DNA of 64,000 nucleotides from Ruminococcus_G sp964621905 (GCA_964621905.1 CAZUNG010000009.1:1-64000), one strand, 5' to 3'; shown: positions 42,283 to 52,104, numbered from the stretch's first letter. Notes: a model not told the origin generated them from the sequence alone. Numbers and translations: made by a program.

Positions 42283-44166
42283 TTAACTGTGTGCTTTTCC
42301 CTTGTATAGCCCGTCCGCAGGCTCCCTGTGCGTAAGCTCCTCCATGTTCCGGGACAGGGTATATCCCTTCAGATCACCATCTTGATCCCTGTAGAGGTAG
42401 ACTCTTGTGCGAATCCAGCGATATATGCCGTCATCTCCCAATTGCCGTCCTTCGTGAGTGAGCTGACTCAGCCCCCGCTCAAAGGCATCCAATACGGTCT
42501 CCATATGAAAGGTGGCAGAAAAGCTATCGCGATCATCTGGATGAAAAGATGCTGTCCCCTGAGCAATCAGGTCGTCATAATGCCCACCGCTGGAACAGGA
42601 TGTGGTGGAAAAATGATCGTACTCCATGATGTAATACTTGTTTTTGCTGTAATTTTGAGAAATAATCAGCGGATATATGGTCCCTATCACCTGCAGGAAC
42701 GTAGAGATATCATGAATGTCGATAGAGGTATCGTTATTCAAGGTCAGACCATGCTCTATTCTTTCTAAGGGAAGCGGATTTCCCTGCTCCAAATTCTGCT
42801 GCCCAAGCAGCTTTTCATAGTCCAAAGCAGGCAGGGGCTTGGAAAAATAATAACCCTGCATATATACGCAGCCAAGACCGCACAGATACTCAGCCTGTTC
42901 CTTTGATTCCACACCCTCAGCCAGAATATCCATTTTCAGCCAGCCGGACAGTCGGACGATGGCACCTAAAACATGATTGCTGCGTTTGCCTTCACCGCTT
43001 CCGTGAGTCATTTTTGCATCCAGCTTGACAGCGTCTACCTCAAGCTCATCCAGCATATTCAAAGAGGAATACCCACTTCCAAAGTCATCCATATCCAAAA
43101 GGAATCCACGATGATGGACCCGGCGGATAAAGTTCTTCAGGATATCAGCGTTTTGGATATATGCTGTTTCCGTAATTTCAAAGCGAATGTCAGCGCCGGT
43201 CATACCGTATCGATCCACAACATTCAGGATCCTATCGGTAATATCGTTGTGCAGAAAGTCCATTTGTGACAGGTTAACCGACACCCGCAGGGTCATGAGG
43301 CCCATATTCTTCCACCGGCGCTGATGGGCGCAAACCTGCTCCAATATAAACAGATCCAGCCTGGTAATCAGTTCGGCTTTTTCCAGAACAGGGATAAACA
43401 CATCCGGTGAAATCAAGTGATACTGGGGATGAACCCATCGAGCCAAAGCCTCTGCACCACACCACTGCTTAGCAGCATAGTTATACTTCGGCTGGAACCA
43501 TGGAGTCACCTGCCCCGCCTCCAATGCAGCGGGCAAATCCTCAATAATCTGCCGCTTGAGCAGAAAAAACTGCATCATTTCTTCCTGATACCACGCAACG
43601 CTTCGATTGACGGTTCCCTTGAGGGATTCCATGGCCAGCAAAGCCTTGTTCATCATATCGCCCACAGATTCTTCCCGATCTGTTACCAGATATAACCCGA
43701 AGCGCACCGATAGATTGTGCTCGATAGCCTCTTCATACCCTTTTCGGAACGCATAGATTAACGCTTCGTCATTGGGCAGCAGGGCGTAGAAACGGTCTGC
43801 CCTGGCACGTGTCTGCGCAGTACGCAGGTTATCTGTGACATGACGCAGGGCATCACTCAGCTGGCGAAGCAGGCGGTCTCCATGCTCCTGGCCCAAACGG
43901 GTATTGATCAGTTTAAAATCCGCAACATCGAAACACACCATCATATAGGCGCCGGATGGGCTGGTACGTATCAGTTCGTTTGCCACCGAAAGGAAAGCCG
44001 GACGCAGCATAAAACCTGAAATTTCATCATGCTGGACAGTACCGCTCTGAATCGCCTTCATCATTTCCTGTCTCGTTAGAAGGTTGATCATGCGGTGGCG
44101 CAGCAGGGAGGCGTTTACAGGGACGCTCTGTATGTCTGCAACGCCCAATTCCAATACAGCTACCTC
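42283..44166 (-). CDS. Degenerate GGDEF / EAL / PAS-like signalling protein (3' part of an interrupted gene)
   Basis: The 623-residue frame starts at a TTG (44154) after an internal GGAGG. It opens with the end of a receiver domain (LELGVADIQSVPVNASLLRHRM) and then a GGDEF domain whose signature is RADRF, so it should not make cyclic-di-GMP. The EAL domain (EALARW, FEITETA, MDDFGSGYSSL, VKLDAKM, AEGVES) keeps the phosphodiesterase residues. A PAS-like tail follows. It is in frame with the 44167-44889 gene and separated only by an amber codon, so both were once one protein, or still are if the codon is read. Confidence 0.8.
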   Translation of the reverse strand, partial: EVAVLELGVADIQSVPVNASLLRHRMINLLTRQEMMKAIQSGTVQHDEISGFMLRPAFLSVANELIRTSPSGAYMMVCFDVADFKLINTRLGQEHGDRLLRQLSDALRHVTDNLRTAQTRARADRFYALLPNDEALIYAFRKGYEEAIEHNLSVRFGLYLVTDREESVGDMMNKALLAMESLKGTVNRSVAWYQEEMMQFFLLKRQIIEDLPAALEAGQVTPWFQPKYNYAAKQWCGAEALARWVHPQYHLISPDVFIPVLEKAELITRLDLFILEQVCAHQRRWKNMGLMTLRVSVNLSQMDFLHNDITDRILNVVDRYGMTGADIRFEITETAYIQNADILKNFIRRVHHRGFLLDMDDFGSGYSSLNMLDELEVDAVKLDAKMTHGSGEGKRSNHVLGAIVRLSGWLKMDILAEGVESKEQAEYLCGLGCVYMQGYYFSKPLPALDYEKLLGQQNLEQGNPLPLERIEHGLTLNNDTSIDIHDISTFLQVIGTIYPLIISQNYSKNKYYIMEYDHFSTTSCSSGGHYDDLIAQGTASFHPDDRDSFSATFHMETVLDAFERGLSQLTHEGRQLGDDGIYRWIRTRVYLYRDQDGDLKGYTLSRNMEELTHREPADGLYKGKAHS

Positions 44167-44889
44167 CTAGGCAATACTGCTGTCAGTCAAGACGAGTAAG
44201 GGGATGGATGCAAAATAGCCTTTGACCTTACGGATAAAACCGAATACTCCGGTGTCCCCGGAAGTAATATCCAACAGGATCATATCAAAGGAAAGCCCTC
44301 GTTCCAGCATAAGGGCTCCCTGCTTCACTGTATCGACTGTCTCAATCTTAAAATGGGGTGCAAGCACCAAGGTAAGCGTTTCCCGCTGAGGGCTTGGTTT
44401 TTGGATAAAGAGTATTTGCCGGGCATTTTCTCCATCTAACTCGATTTTCTTGCCTTTGGCATATAACTGCACAATGGCTTCTATGTGGGCGTTCGACGGA
44501 TTGGGCACCAACACTGTAACCATTTCAAGTTCCATTTTCTGCCCATCCGGCTTGACGTATACCCAATAGGAGACCGTGTCCCGGTTGCCCGAGTGAAATT
44601 CGGTTAATTGGCGTTCTAAACTGAATATATCGCGAAAACGTTCTCCGGAGTTAGAAAAAATCCGAAACTCATCGAATTGTCCCATAAGTACGGACAGAGA
44701 AGCCGCCGGTTCATACCGCAGTCCTTCTTCTGCATACTGCCGCAGGCAAAGAAGCTTTCCGTCCGACAAATCCAAATGCAGGAACGTGCCTTCGCTGTTG
44801 ATCGCCCGATTTTCCAAAGAGACCTTGTATCGCTCATACAAATACTTGTGTTCTACTTTATCGTTCATATTCGTAGTTGTATTTTCCAA
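44167..44889 (-). CDS. PAS-like plus receiver-domain protein, 5' part of an interrupted signalling gene
   Basis: About 240 residues: a PAS-like region (about 30-140) and then most of a response-regulator receiver domain (LTLVLAPHFKIETVDTVKQGALML, DMILLDITSGDTG, PLLVLTDSSIA) stopped by TAG at 44167-44169. The helix that should follow, EVAVLELGVADI, is encoded directly after the TAG in the same frame. The proposed start is TTG at 44889 (GGAGG upstream); GTG at 44931 is the longest option. Confidence 0.7.
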   Translation of the reverse strand: MENTTTNMNDKVEHKYLYERYKVSLENRAINSEGTFLHLDLSDGKLLCLRQYAEEGLRYEPAASLSVLMGQFDEFRIFSNSGERFRDIFSLERQLTEFHSGNRDTVSYWVYVKPDGQKMELEMVTVLVPNPSNAHIEAIVQLYAKGKKIELDGENARQILFIQKPSPQRETLTLVLAPHFKIETVDTVKQGALMLERGLSFDMILLDITSGDTGVFGFIRKVKGYFASIPLLVLTDSSIA

Positions 44890-44948
44890 CTTATCCGCCT
44901 CCTCTCCCGGCATTCCTACAGGAACAACCACTTTAAAATAGCAGTATT

Positions 44949-44977
44949 ATTATACTGTACAATGTGTATCACGTCAA
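44949..44977 (-). promoter_or_regulatory. Promoter of the PAS-receiver gene
   Basis: On the minus strand TTGACG (44977-44972), 17 bases and TATAAT (44954-44949). A strong promoter in front of an interrupted gene argues the break is recent or tolerated. Confidence 0.8.
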
Positions 44978-45057
44978 TGTTTTACCGATTTTTCACCGTT
45001 TATTTTTACTTTTTATAGTATTATATCGAAATCAAAGTATTATTTCAATGTTTTTTG

Positions 45058-45086
45058 TTGACATCACCGACCGAAACGGCTATAAT
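45058..45086 (+). promoter_or_regulatory. Consensus promoter of the second AraC gene
   Basis: TTGACA (45058-45063), 17 bases and TATAAT (45081-45086), both perfect. Confidence 0.85.
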
Positions 45087-45123
45087 ATAATGTGTTGATT
45101 ATTCAGAAAGAAGGAGGTTTCTT

Positions 45124-46065
45124 ATGATCGTTACGACAGCAGGATTTGATATAGAAAGTATTCGCATCCAGGAGCTTTTTGCAGCACATACGCCACAGGA
45201 AGATTTCCTGACCAGGATGTGTCGGCACTACTATTGTGATTTTCTTTCTGTTGCAAAACTTCAAAAGACTCCTGATAACAGGATAGAAACCTTTCTCCAC
45301 ACCCATGACGCTTACGAATTTCTGATTCCTCTGGAGCCTGCGCAGTTTATTGTGCAGGATGGGGTGACTTATTTGGGTGAAGTTGGCTATGTTTATACGC
45401 TCTTGAGCGGTAAACCTCATGGCATACAAGCAGAATATGAAAACCTCTCCAACTACAGCATCACGGTTTCCAAAGCTTTTACAGAGCAGCGTCTTGCTGA
45501 AAAAGGTCTTGCAACCGTTGGATTTCGTCCAATCTTCCATGGAGCTCCAGAGTTGAATATACTCTTGCGCTTGTTTATTACAGAGTTTGAAAAAGGGGCG
45601 TCGGCTGACCGTATCGACCTCAACCTGCTTGGCTCGCTGATTGTATCATGCTTAATTGAAAGCGGATGCCGCACCACAGCAGATGATCAAATTGCACCGT
45701 CTCAGCCGTATAGCGGCGGAATCAAAGATGCGATGGCATATATTAACCAGCACTTTACCGAAGCTGTTACGATTGACCGGCTTGCAGAGATTTCCGGCTT
45801 TTCACGCAATTATTTCATTACCTTATTTAAGAAAACCACCGGCATCTCTCCTTATGAACACATCCAGATTCTTCGCATATCCAAAGCGAAAGTGCTGCTG
45901 GAGAATACACAGCTTTCCATCGCTGAGATCGCAGCGGAATGCGGATTTGAAAAGTCCAATTCTTTTACCAGCGTGTTTAAGAAGAAAACCGGCAGTGTTC
46001 CAACCGACTATCGGAAAATGATAAAAGAGGCCAAAGAACTGCAAACAGAAGATCTTGATCAGTAG
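45124..46065 (+). CDS. AraC-family transcriptional regulator
   Basis: This 313-residue protein has an N-terminal cupin-like sensing domain (FLHTHDAYEFLIPLE, GKPHGIQAEYE) and C-terminal AraC helix-turn-helix pair (VTIDRLAEISGFSRNYFITLFK, LSIAEIAAECGFEKSNSFTSVFK). AGGAGG precedes the start. Flanking signalling and remnant genes give no clear target. Confidence 0.9.
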   Translation: MIVTTAGFDIESIRIQELFAAHTPQEDFLTRMCRHYYCDFLSVAKLQKTPDNRIETFLHTHDAYEFLIPLEPAQFIVQDGVTYLGEVGYVYTLLSGKPHGIQAEYENLSNYSITVSKAFTEQRLAEKGLATVGFRPIFHGAPELNILLRLFITEFEKGASADRIDLNLLGSLIVSCLIESGCRTTADDQIAPSQPYSGGIKDAMAYINQHFTEAVTIDRLAEISGFSRNYFITLFKKTTGISPYEHIQILRISKAKVLLENTQLSIAEIAAECGFEKSNSFTSVFKKKTGSVPTDYRKMIKEAKELQTEDLDQ

Positions 46066-46079
46066 CTTTTATTTAGTCA

Positions 46080-46445
46080 TGACTCAAAAATCAAAAAGGT
46101 ATGGTAGTGTAGACAGGTGAAATTTTCACCTGCTCCTCTTAAATGAAAAAAGCCTGCTGAACGCCGGTTCCCGGCATCTGTTGCTTTTATTTACTCCGGC
46201 TCCTGATGCCCTGCGCTGCAAAACCGATGCTGCTGTTTCCGAAGTTCTGCGTCATATGCTGGCGAAGGGCATGTTGGTATTTTCAGGATCTGTCGGGAAT
46301 GCCGCACGAAAAGACAATTGAACTTTTTAAAAACTCATAACCGTATCACCCCGGATGTTCCGGACCGTGTGTCAGAGAGGGATGACAGCTGGAAAGCTTT
46401 TCGCATCTCGACTCTGCTCGCCGAAAATCAGATTGTCTGATGCAG
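46080..46445 (+). pseudogene. Unassigned decayed coding remnant
   Basis: No intact frame covers this stretch, but pieces in shifted plus-strand frames look protein-like (LLNAGSRHLLLLFTPAPD; MPHEKTIELFKNS; ITPDVPDRVSERDDSW followed by KAFRISTLLAENQIV and a stop). I do not recognise the parent family. It is probably a frameshifted gene end. Confidence 0.3.
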
Positions 46446-46484
46446 ACAGAGGACAGTCAGCGTTGTGCCGACTGTCCCCTGTCC
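46446..46484. terminator. Long hairpin after the GGDEF/EAL gene
   Basis: GACAG-x-GGACAGTC-x-GC and its complement form a broken 15-pair stem just after the stop of the minus-strand gene. There is no T-tract, so termination is uncertain. Confidence 0.45.
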
Positions 46485-46497
46485 GAGAATATCCATC

Positions 46498-49400
46498 TTA
46501 ATGCCGCGTCAGATACTTCTGCTTAAATGCTTCCGCCGGCATCGGTTTTGAAAAATAATATCCCTGCATATAATCACAATTCATCTCTTTTAAATAATCA
46601 AACTGCTCGCGTGTCTCTACACCTTCTGCGACTACCCGCATATCCATATCTCTGACCATCCTCACAACACTGGTCAGCACATGACAGGCCATCACAGAAT
46701 CCATAGAATGATGGACGAAGCTCTTATCCACTTTCAGTATATCAATCGGCACTTCCTGCAGGAAATTCAAAGAGGAGTATCCGCTTCCAAAATCATCCAT
46801 CATGATTTCAAAACCATATGTCTTAAACCGCTCTACACTTTGAATCAGCTCCCTTGGATTTTCGGTATAAGCGCTTTCCGTAATCTCAAGCTTCAGCATT
46901 TTGGGATCCAGCTCATATTTATCCACCATCTCCAGAATAACGGATGCAATATCCGGCTGATAAAAATTAAGGCGTGACATATTGACACTTAAGGGCACAA
47001 TATCCACCCCTTCGTCTCTCCATTCTTTCAGGCAGCGGCAGGCTCTGTCCCAGACATAAGCATCCATTTTTACAATGAATCCATTTTTTTCAAACAGAGA
47101 AATAAACCGATCCGGTGACAACAGGCCAAGCGCGGGATGATTCCAGCGTACAAGCACTTCGCCGCCAATGCACCGCTCAGAAAATGCTTCTGTCACCGGT
47201 TGAATATAGATCTCAAATTCTCCTGCTGTCAAAGCCCCCTCCATACCGTTTAGAAGCTGCTGTTCTGCAAGCATCTGTATCCGAAGATGTTCATCATAAT
47301 AAGCTACGTGCTTCAGATAATTGCCCTTGACCGTCAAAAGTGCAAGAAGCGCACGGTCACACATCTGATCAATGGGTACAGACGGATCAGATATCCTGTA
47401 TACCCCCGCATAGATGGCAAATTTATACTGACGGTGTTTTCTTGCAATCAGTTTCTGGATATCCAGCAGCACCTGCTCCAGATCCCATGCATTCTCCTCA
47501 TAGAAAACCGCAAAATTGTCACCTGACATTCTTGCGCAGATTCCATTGGAACCCATATGGACTTCCAGATATTCAGCGATAAATTTCAGGATATGGTCGC
47601 CTTCTTTTCTTCCCAGAAGTTCATTGATCGCTTTAAATTTTTCTACATTCCATCTCGCAATCAAGTACTGTCTGTCCGGCGTTTCCAGCAAGCGCTGCCT
47701 GACATTCTGGTAGAACCCTTCCTGATTATAAATTGCAGTGAGTGGGTCGTGGTGCAGAGAATATTTCAGTTTTCGGTTGACCTCCTCAATCTGCTTTTCT
47801 CTTACCCTGTTCTTCGTGATATCGAGTACAAAACCGTCCAGCTGCAGTTCTCCGTTCCGCTCTGCAAATATCCCGGTAATCAGCACATACCGCACATTCC
47901 GTTTGCCCGTCATGATCCTCATCTGCCATTCTGTGCGCATAGCTTTTGCCTTGAGGCTTTCATTTACTGCAAGCTCCGGTACATTAAGGTCTTCGGGATG
48001 TATATAGAATGACAATTTATTATGCGCCATGCGCTGCATATTCTCTTTGGTCTCTTCCATAATCTGATAAAAGATATCATTGCCGTAGATAATCGTAAAT
48101 CCTTCATCTGCACGGACCGTAAAAACACCTCCGTGCTCAGCTGCGCGGTAAAGATAGACCTGCCTTTCCAGTTCTTCCATGGCCTGCTCTTTCTTCCAGT
48201 TTTTCTCCCTGATGTTCGTAATCATGCCGGCAAACAAATTCGGTTCACCCAGACTGTCACGGATCAGATATCCGCGGCACTGCAGCCAGATCCATTCGCC
48301 ATTATGGTTTCTGGCACGATACTGAATGCAGTGTGACTCTGCACGGCCGTCCGCAATTTCCTGGTTGGACGCCAGAAACTCTTTCTTGTCTCCGGGATGA
48401 ATCCTCTCTCCCCATACAGTAGCCGCATTGGGAATGACGGTCCCCGGAAGTCCGAACTCTTCCACCATACGCACAGAATACCGGAAGGTTCCCGTCTTCA
48501 TATTCCCAACAAAGATATAATCATCCGTGCTCTCCATCAATGCGTCACACAGATGATCTTTATCATAATCAAAATCACGAATTCTCTGCTTTTCTTCTTC
48601 CGGTAAGCATGCCAAATTTTTGCGTGCCTGTTCTATATGATACTGTTGTTTCTGCTCATACATAATTTCATCCGCCTGAGAGATCAGCTCCATCACCGAA
48701 CATTCATCACAGGGCTGTGCCTCCACAAGTCCATAGCTGAAAGAGAGCTGATAGGCAAGCTTCTCCTCCGCTGCCTTTCGCTCCATTGCATTTAATATCA
48801 TCTGAATTTTTCTGGTGGCATTTTCCAGACTGCATCCATAAAAGGCTATGATAAATTCATCACCGCTGAGCCGGAATACACTGTCATCCGGATATAAATA
48901 TTCTTTGACAATATGTGCGACACTGACAAGTGCATAATCCCCCTCTTTATGACCATACGTATCATTAATCACTTTTAAATTATTCAGATCTGACAGACAG
49001 ATCGTAATCGGAACCCCTTCTCTGGCCGCACTGCGCAGTTTTTCTTCCAGTTCCGCCTTCCCTGCACGTCGGTTCATCAGCCCTGTCAGTTCATCCATGC
49101 TGGCCGTATGCGAAAGTTCTTTCCGCTCTGTGATATTGACTGACTGCTGCATATGCACTGTTCTTCCGTCCGGCCATTCCAGAAAGCAGTCACAATTTTC
49201 ATAGATTTGACCTGTCTTTTCATTATGCTCTTCCCAGGTAATCACTTCATTTCCACACTCACATTTTTTCAATTCCGGAACCGGACAAAAAGAACACCGG
49301 CCGTACATTTCTTTCTGAAATATCTTCCAGCACTCCTGTCCTTCCGGATGTTTTACGCAAAATTCGTCCTTCATACCGGGACTCATATACAGAATTTCAT

Positions 49401-49503
49401 CCGTCTCAATATCGGTAATATAAATCAAAGCATTCAGTTTATCCAAAATCTGATGATATGCAAATATCTGCATCTCTTCTTTGGAGTCCTTTGCCAAGCC
49501 CAT
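46498..49503 (-). CDS. Multi-PAS, dual GGDEF, EAL cyclic-di-GMP protein with a Cys-rich sensor
   Basis: A 1001-residue cytoplasmic protein from ATG 49503 (GGAG 8 bases upstream). Order: PAS-type sensor with a Cys-rich insertion (GQECWKIF, GRCSFCPVPELKKCECGNE, YENCDCFLEWPDG) at about 1-125; GGDEF 1 (RLSGDEF) at about 135-290; two PAS-like domains; GGDEF 2 (RMSGDNF, probably inactive); and an EAL domain (EVLVRW, LEITESA, MDDFGSGYSSL, LKVDKSF, AEGVETREQ) at about 745-1000. GGDEF 1 may make, and EAL degrade, cyclic-di-GMP. The six or more clustered Cys suggest metal, Fe-S or redox sensing. Confidence 0.9.
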   Translation of the reverse strand: MGLAKDSKEEMQIFAYHQILDKLNALIYITDIETDEILYMSPGMKDEFCVKHPEGQECWKIFQKEMYGRCSFCPVPELKKCECGNEVITWEEHNEKTGQIYENCDCFLEWPDGRTVHMQQSVNITERKELSHTASMDELTGLMNRRAGKAELEEKLRSAAREGVPITICLSDLNNLKVINDTYGHKEGDYALVSVAHIVKEYLYPDDSVFRLSGDEFIIAFYGCSLENATRKIQMILNAMERKAAEEKLAYQLSFSYGLVEAQPCDECSVMELISQADEIMYEQKQQYHIEQARKNLACLPEEEKQRIRDFDYDKDHLCDALMESTDDYIFVGNMKTGTFRYSVRMVEEFGLPGTVIPNAATVWGERIHPGDKKEFLASNQEIADGRAESHCIQYRARNHNGEWIWLQCRGYLIRDSLGEPNLFAGMITNIREKNWKKEQAMEELERQVYLYRAAEHGGVFTVRADEGFTIIYGNDIFYQIMEETKENMQRMAHNKLSFYIHPEDLNVPELAVNESLKAKAMRTEWQMRIMTGKRNVRYVLITGIFAERNGELQLDGFVLDITKNRVREKQIEEVNRKLKYSLHHDPLTAIYNQEGFYQNVRQRLLETPDRQYLIARWNVEKFKAINELLGRKEGDHILKFIAEYLEVHMGSNGICARMSGDNFAVFYEENAWDLEQVLLDIQKLIARKHRQYKFAIYAGVYRISDPSVPIDQMCDRALLALLTVKGNYLKHVAYYDEHLRIQMLAEQQLLNGMEGALTAGEFEIYIQPVTEAFSERCIGGEVLVRWNHPALGLLSPDRFISLFEKNGFIVKMDAYVWDRACRCLKEWRDEGVDIVPLSVNMSRLNFYQPDIASVILEMVDKYELDPKMLKLEITESAYTENPRELIQSVERFKTYGFEIMMDDFGSGYSSLNFLQEVPIDILKVDKSFVHHSMDSVMACHVLTSVVRMVRDMDMRVVAEGVETREQFDYLKEMNCDYMQGYYFSKPMPAEAFKQKYLTRH

Positions 49504-49607
49504 GATAATCTCTCCATATCTGACAGTGACAACAGAAAAGACCACAAAATGCAGCCTTTATTTGTGTCCTTTGCAGTCTCATATTCTATGCTGTAATGTT
49601 ATTTCAC

Positions 49608-49637
49608 ATTATACGAAACCAAAGACTGCTATGTCAA
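49608..49637 (-). promoter_or_regulatory. Promoter of the large GGDEF/EAL gene
   Basis: On the minus strand TTGACA (49637-49632), 18 bases and TATAAT (49613-49608). The leader is about 100 bases long. Confidence 0.8.
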
Positions 49638-49652
49638 TTATGAGTGCCCTTT

Positions 49653-51023
49653 TTATAAGCGTTTTACCGCTTCCATGGCAAGTGCGGACCGTTCACATTC
49701 ATCTGCTGTCATGGTGATCTGATAGCAGAGTTCACTGCCTTTCATATGTTCCGACGCATAAGAAAGCCCGTTGGTACGTTCATCCAGAAACGGACGGTCA
49801 ATCTGATTCGGATCACCCAGCAAAATAATCTTCGTCCCCTCCCCTGCACGTGTTATAATCCCCTTGATCTGATTCGGTGTCATATTCTGTGCCTCATCTA
49901 TGATCAGATATGTCTGCACAAAAGAACGTCCGCGAATGAAATTCATCGCCTCCGCTTTTATGATTTCACGGCAGAATACCTCTTCAATCTTTCCGCGCAG
50001 TTCTTCTTCATTCTTATACCGCTCCGACTCATCTGAGTCCAGAAGCTGTTCCAGATTGTCCAGAACAGGACGCATTAGCGGAGAAATTTTCTCCTGTTCA
50101 TCCCCCGGCAGAAAGCCGATATCAGAGTCAAACTGGGCATTCGGCCTGCTGATCAGAATCCGCCGATATTCTCCATTTGGATGATTGACCAGTTTTTCAA
50201 GCCCAACCGCCAGCGAATAAAAGGTCTTTGCAGTCCCCGCCATTCCTTTCACAATCACAAGCGGTGCCTTACAAGCCGGAAGCATCAGCGCTTCCTGAAG
50301 GAAATACTGCCCCGCATTTCGCGGACTGACGCCGTATGGCTTGCTCTTTTTAAATTCCAGAGGCACAGCCTTTCCTTTCTCTATCCGTCCCAGCTGGGTT
50401 TTCCTGTGCGACTGGTCTGCCTTCAGGACAATAAACTGATTTTCATACAGTTTGGGCTGGCTTCTCACTCCACTTTCATCCGTCTGGTATAACTCTTCTT
50501 TGGGAATCCCCTTTTTTTTAAATTCTTTAAATTTTTCTTCTGATACAAAACATTCCGCTCTTCCGGTGTATTGCGCTTCCCCCTGAACTACCTGTTCTGT
50601 CACAAAATCTTCAGCCTCCACCCCAATCAGATGTGCTTTTACCCGCAAAAGGATATCCTTCGTGACAAGAATGACCGATTCGTGTTGGTCCTTCAGCGCC
50701 TTGCAGACTTTCAGGATACGGTTATCCATGTTGTCATCCGGCATGCTAGCGGGAAGCTCTATGTCCACACAGTTTGCCTCAATCCTCAGCATTCCTCCGT
50801 TTTCCAACTTCACACCTGCCGTCAGATCCCCCCGCACCCTGAGTTTTTCCAGATTTCGAATCGCCTCTCTTGCATTCACTCCTTTTTCGCCATCCGCTTT
50901 TTTCAGCCCATCCAGTTCTTCCAGAACCACAAGCGGGATCACAAGCAGGTTTTCTTCAAAACACTCCATTGCATAGGGTGCCTGAATCAGAACATTCGTG
51001 TCCAATACATACGTTTTTATCAT
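49653..51023 (-). CDS. PIN-domain/PhoH-family ATPase
   Basis: This 456-residue protein has an N-terminal PIN ribonuclease domain (TYVLDTNVLIQAPYAM, VLEELDGLKK, DNRILKVC, VILVTKDILLRVKA) and a C-terminal PhoH ATPase (KGMAGTAKTFYSLA, FVQTYLIIDEAQNMTP, KIILLGDPNQIDRP). The pairing, known as PhoH2 or YlaK type, is linked to RNA unwinding and cleavage. Asp residues of the PIN site are present. AGGAGG lies upstream. Confidence 0.93.
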   Translation of the reverse strand: MIKTYVLDTNVLIQAPYAMECFEENLLVIPLVVLEELDGLKKADGEKGVNAREAIRNLEKLRVRGDLTAGVKLENGGMLRIEANCVDIELPASMPDDNMDNRILKVCKALKDQHESVILVTKDILLRVKAHLIGVEAEDFVTEQVVQGEAQYTGRAECFVSEEKFKEFKKKGIPKEELYQTDESGVRSQPKLYENQFIVLKADQSHRKTQLGRIEKGKAVPLEFKKSKPYGVSPRNAGQYFLQEALMLPACKAPLVIVKGMAGTAKTFYSLAVGLEKLVNHPNGEYRRILISRPNAQFDSDIGFLPGDEQEKISPLMRPVLDNLEQLLDSDESERYKNEEELRGKIEEVFCREIIKAEAMNFIRGRSFVQTYLIIDEAQNMTPNQIKGIITRAGEGTKIILLGDPNQIDRPFLDERTNGLSYASEHMKGSELCYQITMTADECERSALAMEAVKRL

Positions 51024-51115
51024 TCATTTTCCTCCTCGGTTGTTGGCACAAACGTATCATATCCATAGACACACAGCTATCCCGCAAAGCTAAAATACTT
51101 GTAAAATTACCGTAA

Positions 51116-51146
51116 ACAAAAAAGCAGGAGTCATAATGACTCCCGC
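51116..51146 (-). terminator. Terminator after nudC
   Basis: On the minus strand GC-G-GGAGTCA and TGACTCC-T-GC pair around TTA and are followed by TTTTTTGTTT. Confidence 0.88.
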
Positions 51147-51152
51147 ACTGAT

Positions 51153-51992
51153 TCAGACATTCCCGTTCTTTTTAAAATACATGATCATTTCATTTGTCAG
51201 GCTTAAATTTGTCTCTTTTACAGGAATTTCTTCCCTCTCAAACCATTCAGCAAGCGCAAGCTCTTCACGGTCAAGCGTAATGGTCTCATCCCCCTCCAGC
51301 TCGGCAAAAAATCCCATCAGTATCGTATCCGTAAAAGCCCACGGCTGACTTTTATAATATTTCACATTGCCCACTTTGAGCCCGACTTCTTCCATAACTT
51401 CCCTGCGCACTGTATTCTCTATTGTCTCACCGATTTCTGTAAACCCGGCAATCAGTGCATACTTTGTGAAATCACGGTTTGCATATTTTGACATCAGCAG
51501 GCGGTTGCCATGCGTCACCCCAACGATAACCGCCGGACAGATCTTTGGATATTCCATATTTTTACACTCCGGACAGAAAACCATCCGTTCTTTGTCACTG
51601 TGCTGCATCAGTGTTCCGCATCTTCCACAGTATTTTCGTATACCATACCAGTTGTAAAGCTGATATCCGGTTATTCCTGCAAATGCAAGGTGCCTTGGCT
51701 CAGCTGTCCGGAAAATCTCCGTATTTTCCAAAGAATAATTCTTTTTTGACGGAAATGCTATATTATGCATCAGGTAGTATCTCTTTCCATCCATAGAAAA
51801 CAGGTACGTATAGTTTTCGTAGAGATGATCATTATCCGCTTCTAACTCTGAAAACTTCGGATATGTGATTTTCCCATCCTCCCATTTGATCAGCACCTGT
51901 TTCTTTCGGTAATATAAAACATAACAGTCCCTGTCCGGAGGCATTGGCCGGTATTCATTTCGAAACTGGTGCGGCTCGATATCCTGTATCAT
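51153..51992 (-). CDS. nudC: NAD+ diphosphatase / NADH pyrophosphatase
   Basis: This 279-residue Nudix enzyme has the NudC zinc ribbon (CGRCGTLM, FCPECKN), the box GFTEIGETIENTVRREVMEEVG matching GX5EX7REUXEEXGU, and the downstream SQPWAF motif that marks NADH-type members. It hydrolyses NAD(H) and may remove NAD caps from RNA. Start 51992 (MIQDIEPH) is preferred; ATG 52004 lies against its AAAGG site. Confidence 0.93.
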   Translation of the reverse strand: MIQDIEPHQFRNEYRPMPPDRDCYVLYYRKKQVLIKWEDGKITYPKFSELEADNDHLYENYTYLFSMDGKRYYLMHNIAFPSKKNYSLENTEIFRTAEPRHLAFAGITGYQLYNWYGIRKYCGRCGTLMQHSDKERMVFCPECKNMEYPKICPAVIVGVTHGNRLLMSKYANRDFTKYALIAGFTEIGETIENTVRREVMEEVGLKVGNVKYYKSQPWAFTDTILMGFFAELEGDETITLDREELALAEWFEREEIPVKETNLSLTNEMIMYFKKNGNV

Positions 51993-52021
51993 AATTTTTA
52001 CCATCCTTTGTTTTTGTGTCT

Positions 52022-52060
52022 ATTATAGCAAAGACTTTCCCTCACGAAAAGTCTTTTGCT
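52022..52060 (-). promoter_or_regulatory. nudC promoter region with imperfect inverted repeat
   Basis: TATAAT on the minus strand (52027-52022) is preceded by an inverted repeat with the core AAGACTTT/AAAGTCTT that covers the spacer and -35 area. It may be an operator. Confidence 0.4.
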
Positions 52061-52071
52061 GCTTCCCATAT

Positions 52072-52104
52072 AAAAGGAATCTCTCCAAAACGCAGAGAGA
52101 TTCC
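52072..52104 (-). terminator. Terminator after the GGDEF gene
   Basis: On the minus strand GGAATCTCTC and GAGAGATTCC pair and are followed by TTTTATATG. Confidence 0.8.
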
